64,000 nucleotides of DNA. Source: Mangrovimonas futianensis (GTDB lineage Bacteria; Bacteroidota; Bacteroidia; Flavobacteriales; Flavobacteriaceae). Under the pieces are notes generated by a model, which was not told the DNA's origin, searched no databases, and saw only the letters and a list, made by a program, of their open reading frames with translations. A program made the position numbers and the translations under genes. Positions 33,920 through 42,902 of the stretch are shown piece after piece; position 1 is the stretch's first letter, and every line of letters begins with the position of its first letter. The stretch covers positions 124,001 through 188,000 of the forward strand of contig NZ_JAJJNF010000003.1 in NCBI RefSeq assembly GCF_021245805.1, given 5' to 3'.

Positions 33920-34096
33920 ATGAATTTCAAAAAGAAATCCAAATCATACAATTCCATGCTACGGATTGCTCTTAAGGAAGTAAATACTATTTCCCTTAAA
34001 GATACTAAAAAAAATAAAAGCAATCAACTTTGTCAGTGGGTTAAATCCTCTTTTGGAGAATTTTTGTTGGTAATTATTCAAATATTAGGGCCCTAA
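33920..34096 (+). CDS. Possible small protein, 58 codons
   Basis: ATG 33920 opens a 58-codon frame (MNFKKKSKSYNSMLRIALK at the start, EFLLVIIQILGP at the end) inside the 398-base gap between the NTF2-like gene and the RND-associated gene. It is basic at the N-terminus with a hydrophobic end. No promoter consensus or ribosome-binding site supports it and no homologue is recalled, so it may be chance. The rest of the gap (33812-33919 and 34097-34169) holds nothing else I can identify. Confidence 0.25.
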   Translation: MNFKKKSKSYNSMLRIALKEVNTISLKDTKKNKSNQLCQWVKSSFGEFLLVIIQILGP

Positions 34097-34169
34097 ATTG
34101 TCATATAAATGAAATGTTAACCTTTATATTGTTAAGTCTAAGGTTTATCATGAATTTAACAAATTTTTC

Positions 34170-34200
34170 TTGTGCATATTAAAACCCCAAAATACTTTTG
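34170..34200 (+). promoter_or_regulatory. Strong consensus promoter of the RND efflux region
   Basis: TTG at 34170-34172, 20 bases, then TACTTTTG at 34193-34200, an exact match to the Bacteroidota consensus. The -7 box ends nine bases before ATG 34210, so the leader is very short. Confidence 0.75.
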
Positions 34201-34209
34201 TGCCAAATC

Positions 34210-34620
34210 ATGAGGCAAACTTTTGCAAAATATCTGCTAGGTATCGCTATCCTTTTAGGAGGTTTAGCCCAATTGTTTGCAACTTCCAATTTTAATGTTG
34301 ATTCTGTAGAGGATATCATAGGAAATGTTTCCGAAGCTTCCAATGCAAATCAGTTGACCTTATCTTCAAAAGACAATCAGGGTCATTTCGATTTCGAAAA
34401 GTTTTTTACTGAAATCACGGAAAGTGAGGAGGTTGAAGGTAGTCATGATCAAAATGGCAATTCCATTTCTTTTCACCACCAGGTAAGTATTGCCTTTTTA
34501 TATGCTTTTTCTTGTTTAAGAACATTAGAAGCACATTCTAACCCGCTTTTTGATCGAAAAGAATCCTTATCAAGGACTGTATACAAGAAGTATATCCAAT
34601 TTCAAGTTTTTAGAATCTGA
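34210..34620 (+). CDS. Small exported protein of unknown function, upstream of the RND operon
   Basis: I start at ATG 34210; TTG 34198 would lie inside the promoter -7 box. The 136-residue protein has a hydrophobic signal (MRQTFAKYLLGIAILLGGLAQLFA) and then an acidic, Asn/Ser-rich middle (DSVEDIIGNVSEASN). A second hydrophobic/aromatic segment (FHHQVSIAFLYAFSCLRTLEA) and a basic tail (SRTVYKKYIQFQVFRI) follow. It has no known domain. The protein probably resides in or at the membrane. A hairpin with a T-run separates it from the efflux genes 128 bases downstream, so it may be a leader gene whose terminator controls or limits read-through. Confidence 0.7.
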   Translation: MRQTFAKYLLGIAILLGGLAQLFATSNFNVDSVEDIIGNVSEASNANQLTLSSKDNQGHFDFEKFFTEITESEEVEGSHDQNGNSISFHHQVSIAFLYAFSCLRTLEAHSNPLFDRKESLSRTVYKKYIQFQVFRI

Positions 34621-34629
34621 AAATCTTCA

Positions 34630-34656
34630 ATGGTAAAATCTCATTTACCATTTTTT
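34630..34656 (+). terminator. Intrinsic terminator or attenuator before the RND operon
   Basis: Stem ATGGTAAA/TTTACCAT with loop ATCTCA is followed by six T. It lies between the small exported protein and the efflux genes, with no strong promoter seen after it. Confidence 0.65.
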
Positions 34657-34748
34657 GAATCCGTTTCATTACCCAAAATGAGTCTGTCCTAGAATTAAGT
34701 CAGGCTACTACTTATCAACATTTATTCATTTTAAAATTTCATTGTACT

Positions 34749-35834
34749 ATGAAAAAATACCCAATTTACATGGGCCTGTTGGTCATGTTTATTATTAGTA
34801 TTGGTTGCGAATCCCACAAAGAGGAGAAGCACGAAGAACGCACTTTTCAAGTAACCAATCCCATTTACAAAGATACATCTATCACCAAAGAATATGTTTG
34901 TCAGGTTCACTCCATCAGGAATATAGAACTGAGAGCTATGGAAAAGGGCTACCTTCAAGAAATTAAGGTAGATGAAGGACAAAAAGTCCAAAAGGGACAG
35001 ATGATGTTCCAAATCATGCCAAACATATATCAAGCAGAACTTCAAAAAGCGAAAGCAGAAAATGATGCGGCTTCCATTGAATATCAAAACACTAAGCTTT
35101 TGGCAGATAATCAAGTGGTTTCTCCCAATGAGTTAGCACTTGCAAAAGCCAATTTTGAAAAATCGAAAGCTGAAGTGAAACTGGCAGAAACCCATTTAGG
35201 TTTTACAAATATTAAAGCGCCTTTTGATGGGATCATGGACCATTTGCATGTAAGAGAAGGAAGTATGCTTGAAGAAGGAGAATTACTTACTACTCTTTCA
35301 GATAACAGTCAGATGTGGGTATATTTTAATGTTCCTGAAGCCGAATATTTAGATTACATCATGAGCGCCAAAAAAGAAGAAAAAAAGGAAGTAAGCTTGC
35401 TCATGGCCAACAATAAAAAGTTCAATCAAAATGGTATTGTAGAAACCATTGAAGGTGAGTTCAATAATGAGACCGGGAATATAGCTTTCAGGGCCACTTT
35501 CCCAAATCCTGATGGCATTTTGCGACATGGAGAAACAGGAACAGTTCTTATGAAAACAGCTTTGAATCATGCCTTGTTGATTCCTCAGAAAGCCACATTT
35601 GAGGTGTTGGATAAACATTTCGTTTTTGTTGTTGATCAGGATAATGTAGTTAGGCAACGAGAAGTCAAGGTTGGCGCCGAATTATCCAATTTGTTTGAAG
35701 TTACTCAAGGGCTTGAGGAAAACGATAAAGTTCTGTTGGAGGGGATCCGACTTGTGAAGGATGGTCAGAAAATAAAATTTGAGTTGGAAAAGGCAGATGA
35801 CGTTTTAGCTCATTTAGACATATACGCCGAGTAG
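34749..35834 (+). CDS. RND efflux periplasmic adaptor (membrane fusion) lipoprotein
   Basis: The 361-residue HlyD/AcrA-type adaptor has a lipoprotein signal with Cys20 (MFIISIGC). In order it has the barrel-sandwich half LQEIKVDEGQKVQKGQMMF, a helical hairpin (about 95-150, LQKAKAENDAAS to LAKANFEKSKAEVK), the returning lipoyl half FTNIKAPFDGIMDHLHVREGSML, a beta-barrel domain and the membrane-proximal end DKVLLEGIRLVKDGQKI. It joins the inner-membrane pump and the outer-membrane channel. It is the first gene of the efflux operon proper; the pump gene follows after 21 bases. Confidence 0.95.
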   Translation: MKKYPIYMGLLVMFIISIGCESHKEEKHEERTFQVTNPIYKDTSITKEYVCQVHSIRNIELRAMEKGYLQEIKVDEGQKVQKGQMMFQIMPNIYQAELQKAKAENDAASIEYQNTKLLADNQVVSPNELALAKANFEKSKAEVKLAETHLGFTNIKAPFDGIMDHLHVREGSMLEEGELLTTLSDNSQMWVYFNVPEAEYLDYIMSAKKEEKKEVSLLMANNKKFNQNGIVETIEGEFNNETGNIAFRATFPNPDGILRHGETGTVLMKTALNHALLIPQKATFEVLDKHFVFVVDQDNVVRQREVKVGAELSNLFEVTQGLEENDKVLLEGIRLVKDGQKIKFELEKADDVLAHLDIYAE

Positions 35835-35855
35835 AAATCCCAAAACTATCAGACA

Positions 35856-38800
35856 ATGTTTAAAAAGTTTATTCAAAGACCAGTATTGGCCATTGTCATC
35901 TCTGTAATTATTGTTTTTACGGGATTCTTGGCCATAAAACAACTGCCCATTTCGCAGTTTCCGCAAATTGCACCAACCACAGTAAATATTTTTATAGCCT
36001 ATCCAGGTTCTAGTGCCGATGTGTTGGTGAAATCAACTTTGATTCCTTTAGAAACGGCTATCAATGGTGTCCAAGGCATGCGATATATTGCTTCCGATGC
36101 CACTAGTGCAGGAGAAGGAACAGTAAGAATTATTTTTGATCCAGGTACCGATCCCAACGATGCCGTAGTCCGGGTGAAAACTAGGGTTGATCAGGTGATG
36201 CCTTTGCTGCCTGAATTGGTTCAAAGAGAAGGGGTTATCATAACTCCTGTTCAGCCCAGTATGTTGATGTATGTCAACCTTTATAGCAAGAAGGATAATA
36301 CCGATGAAAAATTCCTTTATAATTATGCTTACACCAGAATTGTACCTGAAATCCAGAGGATAAACGGTATTGCCAGTGCCCAGATTTTAGGTAGCCGTAA
36401 GTTTGCCATGAGGGTTTGGCTGAAGCCTGACAGGATGCGGGCCTATAATATTTCAGCCGAAGAAGTTCTTGAAGCAATGCAAGATCAAAGTATTTTGGCA
36501 CGTCCCGGTAGGATTGGTCGAAGTTCTGGGAAAAAATCACAGGCCTTGGAGTATGTGTTGACCTATCAAGATAGGTATAGTGAGCCCCAACAGTATAAAG
36601 ACATTATCATTAGAGCAAATGCCGAAGGGGAGATGATAACCCTCGGAGATATTGCCGATGTGGAATTGGGAAGTGAGTTTTTTGATATTTATTCCAATTT
36701 GGATGGAAAACCTTCTGCTTCAATTGTACTTAAACAAACCTTTGGAAGTAATGGTAGTGATGTCATTGATGCTGTCAAGGAGAAGCTCAAGGAACTCAAA
36801 GAAGATTTGCCTCCAGGAATTGACTATAAGATAAGTTATGATGTGTCAAATTTCCTCGATGCTTCCATCGAACAGGTACTTCATACTTTAAGGGATGCCT
36901 TTATTTTAGTGGCCATTGTTGTATTTCTATTTTTAGGAGATTGGCGCTCGACCCTGATCCCGATAATTGCAGTTCCAGTATCCTTGGTAGGTGCATTTTT
37001 TATCATGCAAATTTTCGGACTCTCCATCAATTTGATTACCCTATTTGCCTTGGTTTTGGCCATTGGAATTGTTGTGGATGATGCCATTGTGGTCGTGGAG
37101 GCGGTCCACATAAAAATGGAAGAACAACATCTTAGTCCTTATAAGGCCTCTCAGGCGGTTTTGGGTGAAATAGGTGGTGCTATTATCGCAATTACATTGG
37201 TCATGGTTTCCGTGTTTATTCCTATTTCTTTCTTGACAGGACCGGTAGGGGTATTCTATCGACAGTTTTCCATAACTATGGCTGGTTCAATCGTGATTTC
37301 GGCTATTGTGGCCTTGACTTTGACTCCTGTGTTGTGTGCTATGATTTTAAAGAATAATCATGGGCAGCCTAGGAAAAAGTCCTTAATGAATCGTTTCATT
37401 GATAGTTTTAACAGACTTTTTGAAAGGTTGACGGGGCGCTATGTAGGCGTTTTGAAGCATATAGTGCATAGAAGGGTAATTACTTTTGCAGTTCTAATTG
37501 CATTTTGTGTAGGAACAGGATTGGTGAATAAAATATTGCCTTCCGGATTTATTCCAAGTGAAGATCAAGGGATGATCTACGCCATTATCCAAACCCCACC
37601 AGGTGCAACTTTGGAACGTACCAATGATGTGGCACGTAAACTTCAAGCCATTTGTGAGGAAATAGAAGGCGTGGAATCTGTATCATCTTTGGCTGGTTAT
37701 GAGATTATGACTGAAGGACGTGGATCTAATGCAGGAACTTGTTTAATCAACTTAAAACCTTGGTCTGACCGGAAGCATTCGGTTCATGAGATTATGGAGG
37801 AATTGGAAGAAGAAGGAAAGAATCTTGGTGCGGTGATTGAATATTTCGAACCCCCTGCAGTTCCTGGATTTGGCTCCTCAGGAGGTTTTTCTTTGAGACT
37901 CCTTGATAAAACCAATGGCACTGATTACCATGAATTTGAAAGAATCAATAACGAATTTTTGGAAGCCTTGGGAGAACGAAAAGAGTTGAGCGGTCTGTTT
38001 ACCTTTTTTGCAGCCAATTATCCGCAGTACGATTTGAAGATTAATAATAAGGCGGCTATGCAAAAAGGTGTTTCCATTGGAAAGGCCATGGAAAATTTGA
38101 ATATCTTAATTGGTAGTACCTATGAGCAAGGTTTTATCAAATTTGGTCGCTTCTTTAAGGTATATACCCAAGCAGCTCCAGAATACAGAAGTCTTCCTAC
38201 AGACCTTGAAAAACTCTTTGTGAAAAACGAAGAAGGACAAATGGTGCCTTATTCTTCTTTTATGACTTTGGAAAAAAAGCTGGGACCTAACGAAATCACG
38301 CGTTATAATTTATACAATTCGGCTGCCATTAGAGGATTGCCAGCCAAAGGTTATACGAGTGATAATGCGATAAAGGCGATTCAGGAAGTAGCCAAGGAAA
38401 CATTACCAAGAGGCTATGATATTGCTTGGGAAGGATTGTCATATGATGAAGCGCAACGTGGAAATGATGCCCTTTATGTCTTTATAGTAGTTCTCATTTT
38501 CGTGTATTTTGTATTGGCTGCCCAATACGAAAGTTTCTTGTTGCCTTTTGCTGTCCTTTTATCCTTGCCCATTGGGGTTTTTGGTTCCTTTTTAATGCTA
38601 AAACTTATGGGACTTTCCAATGATGTCTATGCGCAGATAGGTATGATTATGTTAGTGGGATTATTGAGTAAGAATGCGGTGTTGATCGTCGAGTTTGCGG
38701 TGCAAAAAAATAGGCAAGGAGCCAGCATCCTTGAGTCAGCAATTGCAGGAGCAAAGATGAGGTTCAGACCTATTTTAATGACCTCATTTGCTTTCATTGC

Positions 38801-39101
38801 CGGTTTGATTCCTTTGGTTCTAGCCTCAGGTGCAGGAGCTATTGGAAATAGAACCATTGGAGGTTCATCTTTAGGAGGCATGTTGATTGGAACCGTATTT
38901 GGGGTTTTGGTAATTCCTGGATTGTATTTCATTTTTGGAAAAATGGCTGAAGGCAGAAGCTTAATCAAGGACGAAAATCTTGAGCCTATGTCAGAAGAAT
39001 TTATGAGGCATGGAGAGGAGCAAAGTGGCTTAAGACAGAAATTGAATGAGATGAATAAACAATTGAAAAAATTAATGAAGAATCGAAAAGATGAGAAGTA
39101 A
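35856..39101 (+). CDS. RND efflux pump, HAE1 family (AcrB-like)
   Basis: The 1081-residue inner-membrane proton antiporter has twelve helices and two large periplasmic loops. The proton-relay pair is Asp408-Asp409 in AIGIVVDDAIVVVEAVH (helix 4), and the matching Lys is in the GLLSKNAVLIVEFA segment near residue 940. The first helix region has RPVLAIVISVIIVFTGF. Its C-terminal tail (about 1035-1081) is charged with an alpha-helical KLNEMNKQLKKLMKN pattern. The substrate is unknown; HAE1 pumps export drugs, dyes and detergents. It overlaps the outer-membrane channel gene by 11 bases. Confidence 0.97.
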   Translation: MFKKFIQRPVLAIVISVIIVFTGFLAIKQLPISQFPQIAPTTVNIFIAYPGSSADVLVKSTLIPLETAINGVQGMRYIASDATSAGEGTVRIIFDPGTDPNDAVVRVKTRVDQVMPLLPELVQREGVIITPVQPSMLMYVNLYSKKDNTDEKFLYNYAYTRIVPEIQRINGIASAQILGSRKFAMRVWLKPDRMRAYNISAEEVLEAMQDQSILARPGRIGRSSGKKSQALEYVLTYQDRYSEPQQYKDIIIRANAEGEMITLGDIADVELGSEFFDIYSNLDGKPSASIVLKQTFGSNGSDVIDAVKEKLKELKEDLPPGIDYKISYDVSNFLDASIEQVLHTLRDAFILVAIVVFLFLGDWRSTLIPIIAVPVSLVGAFFIMQIFGLSINLITLFALVLAIGIVVDDAIVVVEAVHIKMEEQHLSPYKASQAVLGEIGGAIIAITLVMVSVFIPISFLTGPVGVFYRQFSITMAGSIVISAIVALTLTPVLCAMILKNNHGQPRKKSLMNRFIDSFNRLFERLTGRYVGVLKHIVHRRVITFAVLIAFCVGTGLVNKILPSGFIPSEDQGMIYAIIQTPPGATLERTNDVARKLQAICEEIEGVESVSSLAGYEIMTEGRGSNAGTCLINLKPWSDRKHSVHEIMEELEEEGKNLGAVIEYFEPPAVPGFGSSGGFSLRLLDKTNGTDYHEFERINNEFLEALGERKELSGLFTFFAANYPQYDLKINNKAAMQKGVSIGKAMENLNILIGSTYEQGFIKFGRFFKVYTQAAPEYRSLPTDLEKLFVKNEEGQMVPYSSFMTLEKKLGPNEITRYNLYNSAAIRGLPAKGYTSDNAIKAIQEVAKETLPRGYDIAWEGLSYDEAQRGNDALYVFIVVLIFVYFVLAAQYESFLLPFAVLLSLPIGVFGSFLMLKLMGLSNDVYAQIGMIMLVGLLSKNAVLIVEFAVQKNRQGASILESAIAGAKMRFRPILMTSFAFIAGLIPLVLASGAGAIGNRTIGGSSLGGMLIGTVFGVLVIPGLYFIFGKMAEGRSLIKDENLEPMSEEFMRHGEEQSGLRQKLNEMNKQLKKLMKNRKDEK

Positions 39102-40545
39102 TATAATCTTAAAATATAACATACCTCAATCTTGGGGTCTTTTGGGTCTGGTGATACTGCTATTTTTCAGTTGTGTCCCGACTAAGGAAATAAGGGAAGA
39201 GAATGCCTCTCTTCCCCAAAGTTATCAGGAAGAAATTTCTGGAGATACCACAAATGTAGCTACCATTAATTGGAAAAGCTTTTTTAATGACGATCAGTTA
39301 ATAGCACTTATTGATACAGCCTTGGTGAACAACCAAGAGTTGAATATATTAATGATGCAGGTGGATATGTCTAAAAATGAAATTAGAGCTAGGAAAGGAG
39401 AGTACTTACCTTTTGTTGGAATTCAGGCAGCCGGAGAAGTTGAGAAAGTTGGTAGATACACAAGTCAAGGAGCTAATGATGCCAATTCGGACATTAGACC
39501 AGGCGAGGAATTTCCAGAACCACTTCCAAATTATCAAGTTGGAGCGTTTGCTACATGGGAATTGGATGTTTGGAAAAAGCTAAGAAATTCCAAAAAGGCA
39601 GCTATGATGGATTATTTGGCCACTGTTGAAGGAAAAAACTTTATGGTTACCAATTTGATTTCCGAAATCGCTGACTCCTACTACGAGTTGGAAGCCCTGG
39701 ACAATAAGCTTGGGATCATTCAGCAAAACCTAAAACTTCAAAATGACGCCTTAAAAACAGTTGAGCTTCAAAAACAAGCCGCTCGAGCTACCGAATTGGG
39801 AGTACAAAGATTGCAGGCTGAGGTTTATAAAAACCGAAGTGAACTGTTTTCAGTCAAACAGGAAATTGTAGAGACCGAAAATAGAATCAACTTTCTCATT
39901 GGAAGAACGCCACAACACATTGTTAGAAATTCTGATGTGTTTGTAGAAAAGGAATTGGATACTTTGTTCTCAGGTGTGCCTTCGCAATTACTCAATAATA
40001 GACCCGATATCAGAAAAGCGGAGTATGAATTGGCTGCGGCCAAGTTGGATGTCAAAGTGGCTAAAGCTAATTTTTATCCTTCTTTCACCATTAAAGCAGG
40101 TGTGGGATTTGAGTCTTTTAACCTAAAATATTTGACTACATCCCCGGCTTCTTTATTGTATTCGGTGGTGGGTGATATGGTGGCGCCTGTAATCAATAGA
40201 AATGCTATAAAAGCTGAATATTTCAATGCCAACGACCGGCAACTTCAAGCTATTTTTGAGTATGAAAAGACCATTTTAAACGCCTATATAGAAGTGGTTA
40301 ATGAAATGTCTAAAATCGACAATTTAAAAAAGAGCTATGAACTTAAAGAGAATCAAGTAGATGCTTTAAATCAATCAATAGATATTACCAATAAACTGTT
40401 TAAATCAGCAAGGGCCGATTATATGGAAGTTCTGTTAACTCAAAGAGATGCATTGGAATCTAGAATTGAACTAGTAGAAACCAAAAAAGAACAATTATTG
40501 GCTCGAGTTACCCTTTATAGAAATTTAGGTGGCGGTTGGCAGTAA
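39091..40545 (+). CDS. RND efflux outer-membrane channel lipoprotein (TolC/OprM-like)
   Basis: The 484-residue protein of the NodT/OprM type has a lipoprotein signal with Cys28 (LVILLFFSC). It has the OEP double repeat: INWKSFFNDDQLIALIDTAL, then QVGAFATWELDVWKK, RLQAEVYKNRSELFS and LLNNRPDIRKAEYELAAA with the family NRPDI motif, and a second copy ending in VTLYRNLGGGW. It completes the tripartite pump with the two preceding genes. A strong terminator follows, so the operon ends here. Confidence 0.95.
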   Translation: MRSNIILKYNIPQSWGLLGLVILLFFSCVPTKEIREENASLPQSYQEEISGDTTNVATINWKSFFNDDQLIALIDTALVNNQELNILMMQVDMSKNEIRARKGEYLPFVGIQAAGEVEKVGRYTSQGANDANSDIRPGEEFPEPLPNYQVGAFATWELDVWKKLRNSKKAAMMDYLATVEGKNFMVTNLISEIADSYYELEALDNKLGIIQQNLKLQNDALKTVELQKQAARATELGVQRLQAEVYKNRSELFSVKQEIVETENRINFLIGRTPQHIVRNSDVFVEKELDTLFSGVPSQLLNNRPDIRKAEYELAAAKLDVKVAKANFYPSFTIKAGVGFESFNLKYLTTSPASLLYSVVGDMVAPVINRNAIKAEYFNANDRQLQAIFEYEKTILNAYIEVVNEMSKIDNLKKSYELKENQVDALNQSIDITNKLFKSARADYMEVLLTQRDALESRIELVETKKEQLLARVTLYRNLGGGWQ

Positions 40546-40570
40546 TGGTGTGATCAGTCGTTTTAATTTT

Positions 40571-40604
40571 AAGGCCATTCCAAAATTTTGGAATGGCTTT
40601 TTTC
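40571..40604 (+). terminator. Intrinsic terminator of the RND operon
   Basis: A perfect 12-bp palindrome-like stem (GCCATTCCAAAA/TTTTGGAATGGC, 40574-40597) is followed by a T-run. Confidence 0.92.
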
Positions 40605-40761
40605 TTGAAGGAAATTTCAAGAAATGTTGCGATTTTTCCTTCTTTCTTATCAAATTTTATAAGCAAAAGTATGACAAACATCAGTAAATTTAACTATTAA
40701 ATTTCTAACTTTACTCGTTCATTATCAGAAGTATCTGAAAATTAATACAACAAAATTAATC

Positions 40762-42849
40762 ATGAATAAAGGACTATATGTTGCCACTATGGAATCTCAT
40801 AGTGGTAAGTCGCTGATTACATTAGGTCTAATGAATTCCCTTTTGGGAAAAGTAGCTAGAGTTGCTTATTTCAGACCTATTATAGATACCCATAAAACCG
40901 GAGTTGATAACCATCTCGATACGGTTTTGTCCAATTTTGACTTAAAATTGGATTATGAGCAGGCTTATGCTTACACAAGACCGCAATTGGTACAAATGCT
41001 TAACCAAGGAAAGTCTGGACAGGTTTTAGATTTAATCATTCACAAATACAAGCAACTTGAAAACGATTTTGACTTCGTTTTGGTCGAGGGCAGTGACTTT
41101 TTGGTTGACGGTACGGTGTTTGAGTTTGATTTTAATGTGTTAATGGCTAAAAATCTTAGAATCCCTGCTATTATAATTGGGAGTGGTCAAGATAAATCGC
41201 AAGCTGAGATGTTAAACGGTTTGGAAATGGCCTTTCAATCATTCTCTCAAAAAGAGGTGCCTGTGCTGGGAGTAATTGCCAATAAAGTTTCGCAGGACAA
41301 TTTAAAACCAACAAAGAAGGAACTTCAGGCATTTTTTGGTAGTGATGTAGCAGTTTATGCCATCCCAGAAATCCCAACTTTGGCCAACCCAACAATTAAA
41401 GAGGTAATAGATGAGCTAGAAGGAACGGTGTTGTTTGGAGAAGGATATCTTAATAATCAAACAGGAAGTTATGCGGTTGGGGCAATGCAATTAAGAAATT
41501 ATTTGACATTTCTCAGGGAAGATGCCTTGGTGATCACGCCGGGGGATCGTGCAGATATTATTTTGGGCGCACTTCAAGCCAATATTTCTGCCAGTTACCC
41601 AAGAGTTTCCGGAATCGTGTTGACTGGAGGGTTGATTCCTGAAGAACCTATTTTGAAATTAATAGAGGGATTGTCTCAAATTGTTCCCATCATTTCGGTT
41701 AAAGGAGGAACGTTTTCTGTGACGAATAAAATAGGTCAAATAAAATCAAGAATTTATGCCAGTAGTTCTCAAAAGATAGAGACTTGTCTTAATGCCTTTG
41801 AAAAATATGTTCCCATAGACCCTATGGTTGAAAAATTAATCAATTTCAAGCCTATAGGAATGACACCTAGAATGTTCCAATATGGATTGTTGCAAAGAGC
41901 CCAAAAAACGAAAAAACATATTGTTTTACCTGAGGGTAATGACGTACGTATTCTTCAGGCGGCAGCAAGACTTTCTGGTTTAAACTTGGTTGATTTAACC
42001 TTGTTGGGAGAAAAGGATAAAATTGAAGAATTAGTCATGCTTCATGGAATTCCATTGGATCTAAATACGGTTTCAATTATCAATCCAGTTGAAAGCGATT
42101 ATTTTGAAGATTATGTTTCTACGTTTTATGAATTGAGAAAGCATAAAAATGTCAATATGGATATCGCCAGGGATTGGATGAGTGATGTTTCCTATTTTGG
42201 AACCATGATGATTTACAAAGGGCACGCCGACGGTATGGTATCTGGAGCGGCACATACAACACAGCATACCATTAGACCAGCACTTCAATTTATTAAAACC
42301 AAGCCTGGTGTTTCTGTGGTATCTTCCATATTCTTTATGTGTTTGGAAGATCGAGTTTCCATTTTTGGAGATTGTGCCATTAACCCAAATCCTACTGCTG
42401 CTGAATTAGCTGAAATTGCTATTACATCGGCAGAAAGTAGTAAAACCTTTGGTATTGAACCGAAGATTGCCATGTTGTCCTATTCCTCAGGTACTTCAGG
42501 GAAAGGAGAAGATGTCGACCGAGTGCGCGAAGCGACCGAAATAGTGAAAAAACAAAGACCAGATCTAAAAATAGAAGGCCCTATTCAATATGATGCCGCA
42601 GTAGATATGGCTGTTGGGAAAAGCAAAATGCCTGATTCTGAAGTTGCTGGTCAAGCCAATGTATTGATATTTCCTGATTTAAATACAGGGAATAATACCT
42701 ATAAAGCGGTACAAAGAGAAACTGGTGCGCTGGCAATAGGTCCCATGCTTCAAGGTCTAAATAAACCAGTAAACGATTTAAGTAGAGGATGTACAGTTGA
42801 TGATGTATACAATACCATTATTATAACTGCTATTCAGGCTCAATTATAA
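40762..42849 (+). CDS. pta: Phosphate acetyltransferase
   Basis: Converts acetyl-CoA and phosphate to acetyl phosphate and CoA. The 695-residue protein is the long two-domain type. The N-terminal domain is related to P-loop dethiobiotin-synthetase-like proteins (TMESHSGKSLITLGLM) and is followed by a DRTGG-like region. The C-terminal PTA domain begins near residue 365 (RMFQYGLLQRAQKTKKHIV, PEGNDVRILQAAARL) and has the conserved SYSSGTSGKGEDVDRVREA. A TAACTTTA motif upstream is one mismatch from a -7 box. ackA follows after 53 bases, so acetate and ATP formation are encoded together. Confidence 0.97.
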   Translation: MNKGLYVATMESHSGKSLITLGLMNSLLGKVARVAYFRPIIDTHKTGVDNHLDTVLSNFDLKLDYEQAYAYTRPQLVQMLNQGKSGQVLDLIIHKYKQLENDFDFVLVEGSDFLVDGTVFEFDFNVLMAKNLRIPAIIIGSGQDKSQAEMLNGLEMAFQSFSQKEVPVLGVIANKVSQDNLKPTKKELQAFFGSDVAVYAIPEIPTLANPTIKEVIDELEGTVLFGEGYLNNQTGSYAVGAMQLRNYLTFLREDALVITPGDRADIILGALQANISASYPRVSGIVLTGGLIPEEPILKLIEGLSQIVPIISVKGGTFSVTNKIGQIKSRIYASSSQKIETCLNAFEKYVPIDPMVEKLINFKPIGMTPRMFQYGLLQRAQKTKKHIVLPEGNDVRILQAAARLSGLNLVDLTLLGEKDKIEELVMLHGIPLDLNTVSIINPVESDYFEDYVSTFYELRKHKNVNMDIARDWMSDVSYFGTMMIYKGHADGMVSGAAHTTQHTIRPALQFIKTKPGVSVVSSIFFMCLEDRVSIFGDCAINPNPTAAELAEIAITSAESSKTFGIEPKIAMLSYSSGTSGKGEDVDRVREATEIVKKQRPDLKIEGPIQYDAAVDMAVGKSKMPDSEVAGQANVLIFPDLNTGNNTYKAVQRETGALAIGPMLQGLNKPVNDLSRGCTVDDVYNTIIITAIQAQL

Positions 42850-42902
42850 TTGGTTTTGCCAAGATCTAAAACTATAGTATTAATATTGTTGATGGATATC
42901 AA

